Positions 1 to 7,945 of a stretch of DNA of 64,000 nt are shown here, one piece after another (the stretch's first letter is position 1; each line of letters begins with the position of its first letter). This DNA comes from Vibrio sp. SNU_ST1 (GTDB lineage: Bacteria > Pseudomonadota > Gammaproteobacteria > Enterobacterales > Vibrionaceae), in contig NZ_CP130748.1 of assembly GCF_030563405.1 (NCBI RefSeq), forward strand, positions 1,736,001-1,800,000. Direction: 5' to 3'. The notes under the pieces are model-generated. The model was not told the DNA's origin and searched no databases. It worked only from the letters and a program-made list of their open reading frames with translations. Position numbers and translations under genes: made by a program.

Positions 1-2
1 TC

Positions 3-989
3 AAAGTGAAAATGGCGATTTCAGACCGCGCAACATTGTGTCTACCTTTACACGCGCTTGAAGATACTCTTGAAGAAGAGCGTTTAGGCGATGGTGCTTA
101 TGGCTCAACACGTCAAGGTATTGCACCTGCTTACGGCGATCGTGTGATGAAGAAAGGTATTCTCGTGGGATGGCTGAACCAACCTGAGATTTTAGAACAG
201 CGCATTCAATTCTTACTTGATTGGAAGATGCCTCAACTTAAGGCTCTATACCCACAATGTGATTTCACTCAGACTGCTTCTGAAATGACAGAGTGGCTAC
301 TTGAAGTGACCAAGGCTTGGCGCCCATTCATTTGCAACGTAACTGAGCCGCTTAAAGCACTGCAATCGCAAGACGCGAACCTACTGTTTGAAGCTCAGCT
401 AGGCGCAGGTCGTGACCTTGTTTACGGTGAATACCCTTGGACGACATCTTCAAATGTAACCGCTGCATACGCGGGTATCGGTAGTGGCTTACCTGCCCTT
501 CGCCCCGAGCGCGTTATTGCCGTTGCTAAATCGTTCAGCTCATCTGTAGGTACTGGTACGCTAGTGACTGCAATGGAAGAGCAAGACAGCTTCCGCGAAA
601 GCTCTAACGAATATGGCGCAACAACAGGTCGCCCACGTGATATGGGCTACTTTGATGCGGTAGCAACTCGCAACGGCGTTGACCTGCAAGCCGCGACTGA
701 AATCGCGCTGACTAAGATTGACTGCCTGTCTGGTTTATCTGAACTTAAGATTTGTACGGCTTACTCAGGTGAACACACTGAAAACCCGATTTGGCCACAA
801 ACGGCTGAGCTAAAACCTGTTTATGAAGATATGGTAGGTTGGGATGAAGACATCACTGGCTGTCGCACGTTTGAAAGCCTTCCTCAAGCGGCACAAGATT
901 ACGTTACGCGTATCGAAGAATTAATGGGTGTGCCAATTGTGATGGTGTCAGTAGGCCCAGAGCGTGAACAAATGATCATTCGAGGTTAG
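3..989 (+). CDS. purA2: Adenylosuccinate synthetase paralogue (PurA2 type), 5' end outside window
   Basis: The frame is open to the left edge, so the N-terminus with the P-loop GDEGKGK region is not visible; the GTG at base 6 is probably not the true start. Visible PurA features, in order, are a degenerate GSTRQGIAPAYGD block (TTGRGIGPAYED in E. coli), YPWTTSSNVTA followed by GSGLP, the aspartate-loop motif ATTGRPRD keeping two of the arginines, ALTKIDCLSGL, and the C-terminal IEELMGVPI with VSVGPEREQMI. The enzyme makes adenylosuccinate from IMP, GTP and aspartate in AMP synthesis. The sequence differs at many positions from E. coli PurA, consistent with the second copy (PurA2) annotated in several vibrios. 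The shortened C-terminus ends a few residues earlier than canonical PurA. Family assignment is sure; paralogue assignment is likely. Confidence 0.88.
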   Translation, partial: KVKMAISDRATLCLPLHALEDTLEEERLGDGAYGSTRQGIAPAYGDRVMKKGILVGWLNQPEILEQRIQFLLDWKMPQLKALYPQCDFTQTASEMTEWLLEVTKAWRPFICNVTEPLKALQSQDANLLFEAQLGAGRDLVYGEYPWTTSSNVTAAYAGIGSGLPALRPERVIAVAKSFSSSVGTGTLVTAMEEQDSFRESSNEYGATTGRPRDMGYFDAVATRNGVDLQAATEIALTKIDCLSGLSELKICTAYSGEHTENPIWPQTAELKPVYEDMVGWDEDITGCRTFESLPQAAQDYVTRIEELMGVPIVMVSVGPEREQMIIRG

Positions 990-1000
990 AGCTCTACTCA

Positions 1001-1038
1001 AGTATTTCAGCTAAAGCGGTTGTTTTGGCTGAAATACT
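1001..1038 (+). terminator. Candidate terminator hairpin after purA2
   Basis: A perfect 11-bp inverted repeat (1001-1011 with 1028-1038) lies 12 bases after the purA2 stop. There is no clear U tract after it (cattaataaa), so it may be a weak or Rho-assisted terminator. It separates purA2 from the convergent defence island. Confidence 0.45.
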
Positions 1039-1202
1039 CATTAATAAAAATCAAGTGTCATCAATTTTAACTTTTCTGAACGATAAAGCCTGATTTAACA
1101 GTTTTTTATACACGTCGCCGAAATAAGCACTGCATTCATAGAGTTTGCACTTCCTCACTAAAAAGTCTGCATCAACCCTCTTAGAAAACCAACTAGAAAG
1201 GC

Positions 1203-2051
1203 CTAAGTACGTGCGCACCTTAGTTCTTTCAGGCCAGACAACTCTTCCTCTGAAAGCTTTATATTGCCGTGGTTAGGTTGTTTACTGTGGCACTCCTTGC
1301 AAAGTGCCATCAGATTTCTAACAGAATTATTCGACTTCACACCATCGATATGATGGGTATGCAGCAACGTTTTACGCGTTACTAAAGAGACTCTACATTG
1401 CTCACAGCAGTATTGCTGGCTCGCTCTATAGCTAATGCTCATCTCGCGCCAATTCCCCGCATAAGAGAATGAACTGTATTCAGCGAGCCTTATCGGTAGA
1501 TATTCATCGGGAAAGTAGCAATCACGTCTTTTTAAAAACTCAACAAGATCAAACTCGCGACAAATACGTTCCTTTTCACTCTCACCTTTCGCTAACAAAT
1601 AAGGTCTGAATTTTAACTCCCTCATACACGACTTACACACGCAAAGCATGGCTTCAGCTTGTTTCCCCTTACTATCAGAAATTGGCATAAGCTCGTTGGT
1701 ATATTGCAACGCAACAAATCGACCAAATCGATTCTGTTTTTTTTCGATTTGGACTGTAGAGCAATTAGTTAAATGGTATTTTTTTCCATGCGTATAGGGG
1801 TCTTTAGTTACAAGTTCCAGATCAACATGCTCCTTTATATAAACAATTACTCCATGTCCATCGTAATGAAATAAGTCGTTGTAAACGGAGACCTCTTTAT
1901 CAAATTCTCCGATCACTCGCGCGTGCTGATAGTTTTCTAATACTCTCGAATAATCGACAGGCTCAAAGCTTATCGATACTAACTTTTTGGGCGGTGAAGA
2001 AGTAATTCCTTCAACGAGGGCACTAAACTCTCTCAAATCCAAATCCAGCAT
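1203..2051 (-). CDS. zorE: HNH endonuclease, ZorE-like (type II-like Zorya effector)
   Basis: A 282-aa protein with a C-terminal HNH domain: a CEQC zinc knuckle near residue 217, then HTHHIDG, NLMALCKECH and KQPNH, giving the HNH/McrA-type metal site and a second CxxC-H pair. An earlier CVCKSC pair near residue 137 may bind another zinc. The first 130 residues match nothing I recognise and may sense or bind DNA. The start codon overlaps the zorB stop by one base (TAATG), so translation is coupled and the protein belongs to the zorAB operon. In type II Zorya, ZorE is an HNH nuclease/nickase acting on phage DNA when ZorAB is triggered; that role is inferred from architecture and position. It could be a different HNH effector bolted onto ZorAB. 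Confidence 0.72.
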   Translation of the reverse strand: MLDLDLREFSALVEGITSSPPKKLVSISFEPVDYSRVLENYQHARVIGEFDKEVSVYNDLFHYDGHGVIVYIKEHVDLELVTKDPYTHGKKYHLTNCSTVQIEKKQNRFGRFVALQYTNELMPISDSKGKQAEAMLCVCKSCMRELKFRPYLLAKGESEKERICREFDLVEFLKRRDCYFPDEYLPIRLAEYSSFSYAGNWREMSISYRASQQYCCEQCRVSLVTRKTLLHTHHIDGVKSNNSVRNLMALCKECHSKQPNHGNIKLSEEELSGLKELRCART

Positions 2052-2761
2052 TATAGCTTCTCCAAAATCTCTTTGGCTTTGATTTCCGATTTAGTTATGA
2101 CCTTAAATGACACTCTTCGAGAACGACTTGAATCTTCTTTACCAGTTGCATGAAAACGAAGTTGAGCAGGCCCATAACCTAATGCCGCGAGCTTTTTCAT
2201 CACCCAACTGCCATGCTGCTCCAATATCCCGTCAAAGTTCACTACCTTTTCGAATACAGCACTCGCTCTATTCTGAGATAACATCATATTCTGTTTGTAT
2301 GCCTCAAATGAGTTCAAACCCTCCCAATAAGAAGAAGTATGTCCTTCAATCTGAATTGCTTGAATATCATCTTGGTATTGCTCTAGCACATTAATGTAAC
2401 GAGGGAAGAACACTTTCAGAGTACTCAGTAAAGCGGGAGATAATTCGGATTCTGAAGATACAAAGTGATAGGGTTTAGCATAAAAATCAATACTAAGCGA
2501 TTTATCCGCCGCAAGCTCCACTTGCCATTTATCGAAATCTTGCGTGAATTCCTTTTCTAGAGCTTGGTGAATACGAACTTGGGCTTCACTAATAGTTATG
2601 TCCATTGCCTTTATCACGCGTTTTTCCACATCAATACGATTCATCAAGGCGACACTAATAAGCAAGAAGATCACCATCAAACCTGCCATTAGATCAGATA
2701 CCGAGAGCCAATGACTCGATTCTGAACTTTCTGCGTCTGGACTAAATAAATCTTGATGCAT
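2051..2761 (-). CDS. zorB: ZorB-like MotB/OmpA-family stator subunit
   Basis: A 236-aa inner-membrane protein. Residues 1-17 are cytosolic, one TM helix follows (about 22-40), and the segment SVSDLMAGLMVIFLL at its start carries the Asp expected to bind protons in MotB/ZorB proteins. The periplasmic part has an OmpA-like peptidoglycan-binding domain: IEGHTSS near residue 137, then the LSQNRASAVF helix and the closing SRRVSF strand. It lies 2 bp after zorA and overlaps zorE by 1 bp, a tight operon. With ZorA it should form a proton-driven ZorA5B2-type motor anchored to the cell wall that detects envelope disturbance by phage. The fold is clear; the Zorya label comes from the zorA-zorB-HNH order and the long tail of ZorA. 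Confidence 0.82.
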   Translation of the reverse strand: MHQDLFSPDAESSESSHWLSVSDLMAGLMVIFLLISVALMNRIDVEKRVIKAMDITISEAQVRIHQALEKEFTQDFDKWQVELAADKSLSIDFYAKPYHFVSSESELSPALLSTLKVFFPRYINVLEQYQDDIQAIQIEGHTSSYWEGLNSFEAYKQNMMLSQNRASAVFEKVVNFDGILEQHGSWVMKKLAALGYGPAQLRFHATGKEDSSRSRRVSFKVITKSEIKAKEILEKL

Positions 2762-2763
2762 GG

Positions 2764-4323
2764 CTATACCATCTCTTCATGTTCAATACTTTTACGAGTG
2801 AATTCTTGCTCATATTGGCGATAGTTTTCAGAAAATTGCTGAGTAATTTGAACCAAACCACTACCTAAATCCGTCAACACTCGACTCAGCTTATCCTGAA
2901 TCCCTTGCTCAAACTCCTTTGAGTTATCAAGCAAACTTTGATTGATGTGCTCACCCACTTTTAACGCAGATTTGGTTTGCATCTCCACTAACTGTTTGAT
3001 TTGCTCAATTAACAACTCGTGATGCTCACTTGCAAAGTCGCTACTTTTGGAAAGCTGTTCTCGATGCTTTTCCATAAGTTCTTTGTCAACGTGTACTAAT
3101 GTGTCACCAATGTTCTTAACATCACTCTTTGTACCTTTGACTAATGAGCTAAGCTGGCTATTTAGATCATCAACCGAATCTTTTAGCGTATTCTTAATCG
3201 ACTCAGCAGCTGAAGAGAACTCGTGACTAATCGTCGCTACTTGCCTATGCGCATCGTTAATTTCACCCTTTATCTCATTAGAAACATTTGAAAAATCACT
3301 ACTAAGCTGTTTCGCATTGTTTTGCAAAGTAGAAGAAGCTGAACGAGCACCACTTTCCATGCTAGTACACACCTTGTCTAAAGAGCTAGTGACTGTTTTG
3401 CACAATTCATCCATCTTCCCCTCAATATCAGGTATAGCGGAAAGTGCATGTTGACGCATTTCAGCAAATACGGATATCCGCTCGTCTAGTTCATTCAATT
3501 GGTTCTGCCAGACATCCGTCGTATTCTCTAGGTTGCTCATCGCACTCGGTATGACTTGAGTGTGTGATGCAATATTCTCTAGCGCTACTTCTGTCGCACT
3601 TACACTCTCGACAGCGCTCTCAAATGCATCCGTCAGTTGCGCCACTTGTTGTTTATAGTTACTTTGCCATTCGAGTAGCTTTACAACCGAATCATCGAGC
3701 CTTTGGAAATTTGAACCAAACTGTCCTACAAGCCCTTTGTTAAAATCTTTAATCGCTTCATTTAACGACTCAGCAATTTGCTGAGAAGTTTGCTTTGAAA
3801 GAGAGGAGGAAAAGTCGCGTAATTCTTGGCTGAGTAAGTCGAAACTCTGTTGACTCTCTTTATTTCCTTGCTCAGTCGCTCTTGTCATTTTTTTTAACTC
3901 AGACAAAATCGCATTTTGGCTAGAGTCATTATTTTTGTTTCCTTCTTTTAGTACCTGATGCATTTGCTTTGCTGTGACAACACTACGATTTTTATCAAGC
4001 TTTAAATGAATGATCCCCTTCAACACTATTGAACCTAGCATACCAATAATACTGGACCAAAAAGCAAGGCTGAGGCCATCTAATAATGAAGAGATACTAT
4101 TATTTAGATTATTCGGATCAAACGAAAGTAGTCCGATCGCAATTCCTAAAAAGGTAAAAAAGACACCTCCTGTAGTCAGGTGACTTGGGAACTGGCGAAC
4201 TAAAATAGAGGCCTTCTCCCTAAATATCAGTACAAGACCCTGAAAAAATATCCCCCCCAAAATAAAAAACGACACCTTTAATACGGTGTTTGGATCGAGG
4301 CTCGATAAGAACTCTGTAAACAT
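2764..4323 (-). CDS. zorA: ZorA-like MotA/ExbB-family motor subunit with long coiled-coil tail
   Basis: A 519-aa protein. The first 110 residues hold about three hydrophobic helices (about 15-36, 50-68, 84-106). The block TTGGVFFTFLGIAIGLL, followed by GLSLAFWSSIIGMLGSI, has the MotA/TolQ/ExbB ion-channel pattern. Residues about 110-519 are a polar, heptad-rich helical region matching the long cytosolic tail that sets ZorA apart from MotA and ExbB. ExbB and MotA lack such a tail, and chemoreceptors lack the channel block. zorB follows after 2 bp. The tail is thought to carry the signal from the envelope to the cytosolic effector. The start at 4323 is preceded by a short gap after hsdR, so the three zor genes may be read from their own promoter or by read-through from hsdR. 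Confidence 0.82.
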   Translation of the reverse strand: MFTEFLSSLDPNTVLKVSFFILGGIFFQGLVLIFREKASILVRQFPSHLTTGGVFFTFLGIAIGLLSFDPNNLNNSISSLLDGLSLAFWSSIIGMLGSIVLKGIIHLKLDKNRSVVTAKQMHQVLKEGNKNNDSSQNAILSELKKMTRATEQGNKESQQSFDLLSQELRDFSSSLSKQTSQQIAESLNEAIKDFNKGLVGQFGSNFQRLDDSVVKLLEWQSNYKQQVAQLTDAFESAVESVSATEVALENIASHTQVIPSAMSNLENTTDVWQNQLNELDERISVFAEMRQHALSAIPDIEGKMDELCKTVTSSLDKVCTSMESGARSASSTLQNNAKQLSSDFSNVSNEIKGEINDAHRQVATISHEFSSAAESIKNTLKDSVDDLNSQLSSLVKGTKSDVKNIGDTLVHVDKELMEKHREQLSKSSDFASEHHELLIEQIKQLVEMQTKSALKVGEHINQSLLDNSKEFEQGIQDKLSRVLTDLGSGLVQITQQFSENYRQYEQEFTRKSIEHEEMV

Positions 4324-4388
4324 AATACATCCTTGCCAAATTAACGTTTAGAGCTAGAAATGCTCCATTCTTAGTGGGTGACTAGTTA

Positions 4389-7300
4389 TCACCCATTCTT
4401 CTTATAATTCTCAGCCTGTTCTAACACGCCTTTGTAAACATCATCATTGGCTACTGGTGGGAAGCCGTATTTGTGTAGCAGTAAGATTAAATCCACTTTC
4501 AACTTAGCTTTGATGTCATCGCGCCCTGCCCAGTCTGGATATTGGGCGACATTGTCTACTGTGGTTTTCATCTCCTTCGCCAATTCGAGCATCTTGTCAT
4601 CGTCGTAAGTGAAATCGTATTTCTTGCGCATGTGATTCAAGATATCGAGGAACGCTTTCTCTTCTAGGTCGATGCCTAAGTCTTCAAACGAGCCCATTTC
4701 TTTCACGATATCAAAGATAATGTCCGTCATTTCTTGAGAGAAGGTATCGAACTCCTCGCCATTCAACACATCATTTTCACGACGTTCGTTATACTGCTCC
4801 ACCAGCGATTGGAAGCGCTTAGAGAAGTTCATACCTTGTAGCTGGTTGACCTTTTTAAAGTCACTTATCGCCTTCTCTAGTAGCTTTTGAAGCAACTGAA
4901 TCTTGGTGTTAGGTAGCTTAATCTTGTTGATTCGGGCTAGGTAATCTTCGTCAAAAATATCGATAGCTTCGGCGTGCTCATCACCAATCGTAAAGATCTC
5001 TTCTACTCCGTCGGCACGAAGTGCTTCTGCCACTAACTCACGAACACGCTTATTCATTTGTGCCGTGTCTGGTGCATCACCTTTGGTTAGCTTAAAGATG
5101 ATAGAGCGTACTGCGATATAGAAGTGAATTTGGTCGCGCTCTTGCTGAGATAACAATTCACTACCACAGCAAACATCATAAGCCGCCTTCATACGGCCGA
5201 CTAAAGCCATGAATCGAGTTTCGCCTTTCTTGGTTTGAAGGATGTATTCTGCCGACTGATTAAGGCACTCTAGCTGCTTACACGGCTCTCCTGTGTAATA
5301 ACCGGACGTATCGAACTTGTGGAACATCTGCCTTAACAGATCGAGATGGTTCTTCACCTCAATAACGGAAAAGCGAATATCTTCAAAGTTAGTCTCATCA
5401 GCCTTTGAATACATCGCTAAGGCTTGATTCATACGTGACTTGATACCAATGTAATCGACAACGAGCCCTTTCGCCTTGCCTTCAAACTTACGGTTAACAC
5501 GTGAGATAGTTTGAATCAGGTTGTGTTTCTGCAACGGCTTATCGATGTAGATAGTATCCAATTCGGGAACGTCAAAACCTGTTAGCCACATGTCGACTAC
5601 AATAGCTATTTTGAAATTCGACTTGGGGTTCTTAAACTGCTGGTCGAGCGATTTTCGATATTCCTTTGCCCCTAGCAGGCTGTACTGATCAGGATCATCG
5701 TCTTTACCGCGCGTCATCACCATTTGCACCATCGCAAGTGGTTTTAACTCTTCTTTCTCCTTTTCTGTCAGCTCGACGCCATCAATTGATAGCTTTTCCT
5801 CGAACCATTCTGGCTTTAATATTTTGACTTGCTTATAAAAATCAAACGCGATTTCACGACTCGCACAGACAAACATCGCCTTGCCCTTTATCGTGGAACC
5901 TTCTTTAACTCGCCCTTCATAATGTGCAACAAAGTCTTTCGCCAAAGCTTCAATACGATCAGGGTCACCAAGGATCGCGTTCATATTGGCAGAAGCTTTC
6001 TTACTCTCTTCTATCTGATGTTCATTGGTGCCCGCTTCTGCGCACGCTTGGTAGTATTTCTCTACCTCTTCAAGCTTGCTGTTATCAAGAATGACTTTAG
6101 CGGCTCGGCCTTCATAAACAATACGAACCGTAATTTCATCATTAACAGATTCTGTCATGGTGTAGCTGTCTACTGGATCACCGAATACATCAAGGGTGGC
6201 ATCGATCGGTGTTCCGGTGAAACCAACGTAAGTCGCGCTTGGTAGAGAATCGTGCAGATACTTAGCAAAGCCGTATGTCTCTTTCACATCGACGGCTATA
6301 CCATCTTGATATTTGATCACAACTTTCTTATCGAGGTTGACCTGTGAACGGTGCGCTTCATCGGAAATACAGATGATATTAGTACGCTCTGAAAGCAATT
6401 CGATGTCTTCGGTGAACTTGTGGATGGTAGTCAGAAATACACCACCGCTTTTGATGCCTTGTAGCTTGTCTCTTAAATCTTGACGGCTTTTAACTGGCAC
6501 CACCATCTCATCACCAATGTAATCCGAGGCATTACAGAACTGTTTAGAAAGCTGGTCATCGAGATCGTTACGGTCGGTAATAAGCACAATGGTTGGGCTT
6601 TCAAAATCGATGCTTTTCATCAATAGGCGAGATAGAAACTGCATGGTGAAGCTCTTACCACACCCTGTTGCACCAAAGTAAGTACCGCCTTTACCACTAC
6701 CGTATGGCTTACGTTCTTTGTCAATGTTGTAGTAAAGCTTACGCGCCGCGTAGTACTGCGGATAACGGCAACAGATTTTGATCTCTTTCTTCGAGGTGTC
6801 AGGGAAGAAGACAAAGTTCTTCACTACATCAAGTAATCTGGTTTGGTTAAACAACCCGGCAATCATGGTGTATAGGGAATTAATACCCTCTTTTTCGGTA
6901 GACTCGTTGCCCGTTACTTTGCGCCACGCGTAAAAGAACTCATACGGCGCAAACAGGTTGCCCATTTTGTTGTTCACCCCATCGCTGATGATGCACATCG
7001 CGTTGTAGACGAACAGCCTGGGAATATCACGGCGATAACGCACGCAGATTTGCTTCCATGCATCAAAAATGGTCGCGTCTTTCTCTCGCACGGCACTTTT
7101 GAATTCAAACACCACCAGCGGTAAGCCGTTCACATAAAGGATGCCATCAGGGATTCGAACTTGTTCATCGACACCCTCAATCTCTAACTGATTGACGATT
7201 TTATAGATATTAGTGTCAGTCGGGTCTAGCCGATTTGTTTCTAAGTACGTAACCTTACCTTCAGCAACTTTTCTATCAGTATTATCTGATTTAGATTTAT

Positions 7301-7685
7301 TCTCTAGCAACGGCACAAACATTAGGCGTAAAGCTTGTGCCAAATGTCTTGTATCGATTAACTCAATATAGAGGTCTTTCTTTGAGCGATCTTCACGCTT
7401 AAACAAGAAGCCATTCGTTAGCCATTGGCAGAAGGTTTTATTGCTATGGTACAAATCACTGGCAGGCAACGTTGAGATCATACGAACAATGGTGTCGATT
7501 TCGCTCTCTGTTATACCATCGCCTCGGTACTGATTGGCAAGGTAGCGACGTAAGTCATCTAAGAAGAGTACTTGCTCTTTGTCTTCACGCGCTATTTGTT
7601 CACCCACTACGTGTGGGTAGCCTTGCTCACCCAATAGCTCAATAATGGCTTGTTCGAGTTTGGCTTCAGTAAATTGTAAGCTCAT
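4389..7685 (-). CDS. hsdR: Type I restriction enzyme, R subunit (DEAD/DEAH translocase-nuclease)
   Basis: A 1098-aa protein, the usual size for HsdR. The N-terminal nuclease shows the PD...ExK pattern (IPDGIL near 178-183, then VVFEFKS near 192-198). The helicase core has Walker A GATGCGKS near 335-345, a DEAH box ISDEAHRSQ near 443, FTGTPID and the motif VI region QTISRVNR. The C-terminal helical part binds the methylase core. With HsdM and HsdS it translocates DNA and cuts far from unmethylated sites. The gene sits 260 bp beyond hsdS, separated by a palindromic repeat element, so it may not be co-transcribed with hsdMS at equal level. No frameshift or missing motif is seen, so the system looks intact. 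Confidence 0.95.
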   Translation of the reverse strand: MSLQFTEAKLEQAIIELLGEQGYPHVVGEQIAREDKEQVLFLDDLRRYLANQYRGDGITESEIDTIVRMISTLPASDLYHSNKTFCQWLTNGFLFKREDRSKKDLYIELIDTRHLAQALRLMFVPLLENKSKSDNTDRKVAEGKVTYLETNRLDPTDTNIYKIVNQLEIEGVDEQVRIPDGILYVNGLPLVVFEFKSAVREKDATIFDAWKQICVRYRRDIPRLFVYNAMCIISDGVNNKMGNLFAPYEFFYAWRKVTGNESTEKEGINSLYTMIAGLFNQTRLLDVVKNFVFFPDTSKKEIKICCRYPQYYAARKLYYNIDKERKPYGSGKGGTYFGATGCGKSFTMQFLSRLLMKSIDFESPTIVLITDRNDLDDQLSKQFCNASDYIGDEMVVPVKSRQDLRDKLQGIKSGGVFLTTIHKFTEDIELLSERTNIICISDEAHRSQVNLDKKVVIKYQDGIAVDVKETYGFAKYLHDSLPSATYVGFTGTPIDATLDVFGDPVDSYTMTESVNDEITVRIVYEGRAAKVILDNSKLEEVEKYYQACAEAGTNEHQIEESKKASANMNAILGDPDRIEALAKDFVAHYEGRVKEGSTIKGKAMFVCASREIAFDFYKQVKILKPEWFEEKLSIDGVELTEKEKEELKPLAMVQMVMTRGKDDDPDQYSLLGAKEYRKSLDQQFKNPKSNFKIAIVVDMWLTGFDVPELDTIYIDKPLQKHNLIQTISRVNRKFEGKAKGLVVDYIGIKSRMNQALAMYSKADETNFEDIRFSVIEVKNHLDLLRQMFHKFDTSGYYTGEPCKQLECLNQSAEYILQTKKGETRFMALVGRMKAAYDVCCGSELLSQQERDQIHFYIAVRSIIFKLTKGDAPDTAQMNKRVRELVAEALRADGVEEIFTIGDEHAEAIDIFDEDYLARINKIKLPNTKIQLLQKLLEKAISDFKKVNQLQGMNFSKRFQSLVEQYNERRENDVLNGEEFDTFSQEMTDIIFDIVKEMGSFEDLGIDLEEKAFLDILNHMRKKYDFTYDDDKMLELAKEMKTTVDNVAQYPDWAGRDDIKAKLKVDLILLLHKYGFPPVANDDVYKGVLEQAENYKKNG

Positions 7686-7800
7686 CGCCTTTCCTACAGC
7701 TGTTTGACGTTGTTTGTTGTTTTCTAGATTGAGTTATTTGAATTTGTTTTTGGCGCAAATCAGTTTTGTTCTGTCATCTGAGGTGTGTTTGATTCGCCAC

Positions 7801-7844
7801 CTTAGAACTTCACCTTCGTCAGCTTAGAACCTCGCCTTTGTCAT
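7801..7844. repeat. Two tandem 22-bp units beside the palindrome
   Basis: Bases 7801-7822 and 7823-7844 are direct copies matching at 18 of 22 positions (cttagaac...cctt..gtca). A third, more diverged start (ctcagaac) begins at 7845 and runs into the palindrome at 7836-7944. Confidence 0.7.
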
Positions 7845-7944
7845 CTCAGAACCGAGGGACGAGGTATCTGAGATCTCGCTTTTCATCACCACCAAAAACG
7901 AGATTCCTGATAAGTTCGTCCCTCACTTTCTGGAATGACGAAAG
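7836..7944. repeat. Imperfect 109-bp palindrome between hsdS and hsdR
   Basis: The left arm (about 7836-7878) and right arm (about 7899-7944) are imperfect inverted copies: gagggacga at 7854 pairs with tcgtccctc at 7916-7924, and ctttgtcatctcagaa pairs with the region ending tggaatgacgaaag. It begins one base after the hsdS stop. The layout resembles the intergenic palindromic elements common in vibrios. Transcribed from hsdS it would fold into a long hairpin and could limit read-through into hsdR or stabilise hsdMS mRNA. Confidence 0.75.
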
Positions 7945-7945
7945 G

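Noticed and set aside
6..989. Calling the left-edge gene a phage-type PurZ
   Set aside because: The diagnostic N-terminal catalytic position is outside the window and the visible part fits vibrio PurA2.
5829..6245. 138-codon plus-strand frame inside hsdR
   Set aside because: Antisense shadow; hsdR covers the same bases with clear helicase motifs.
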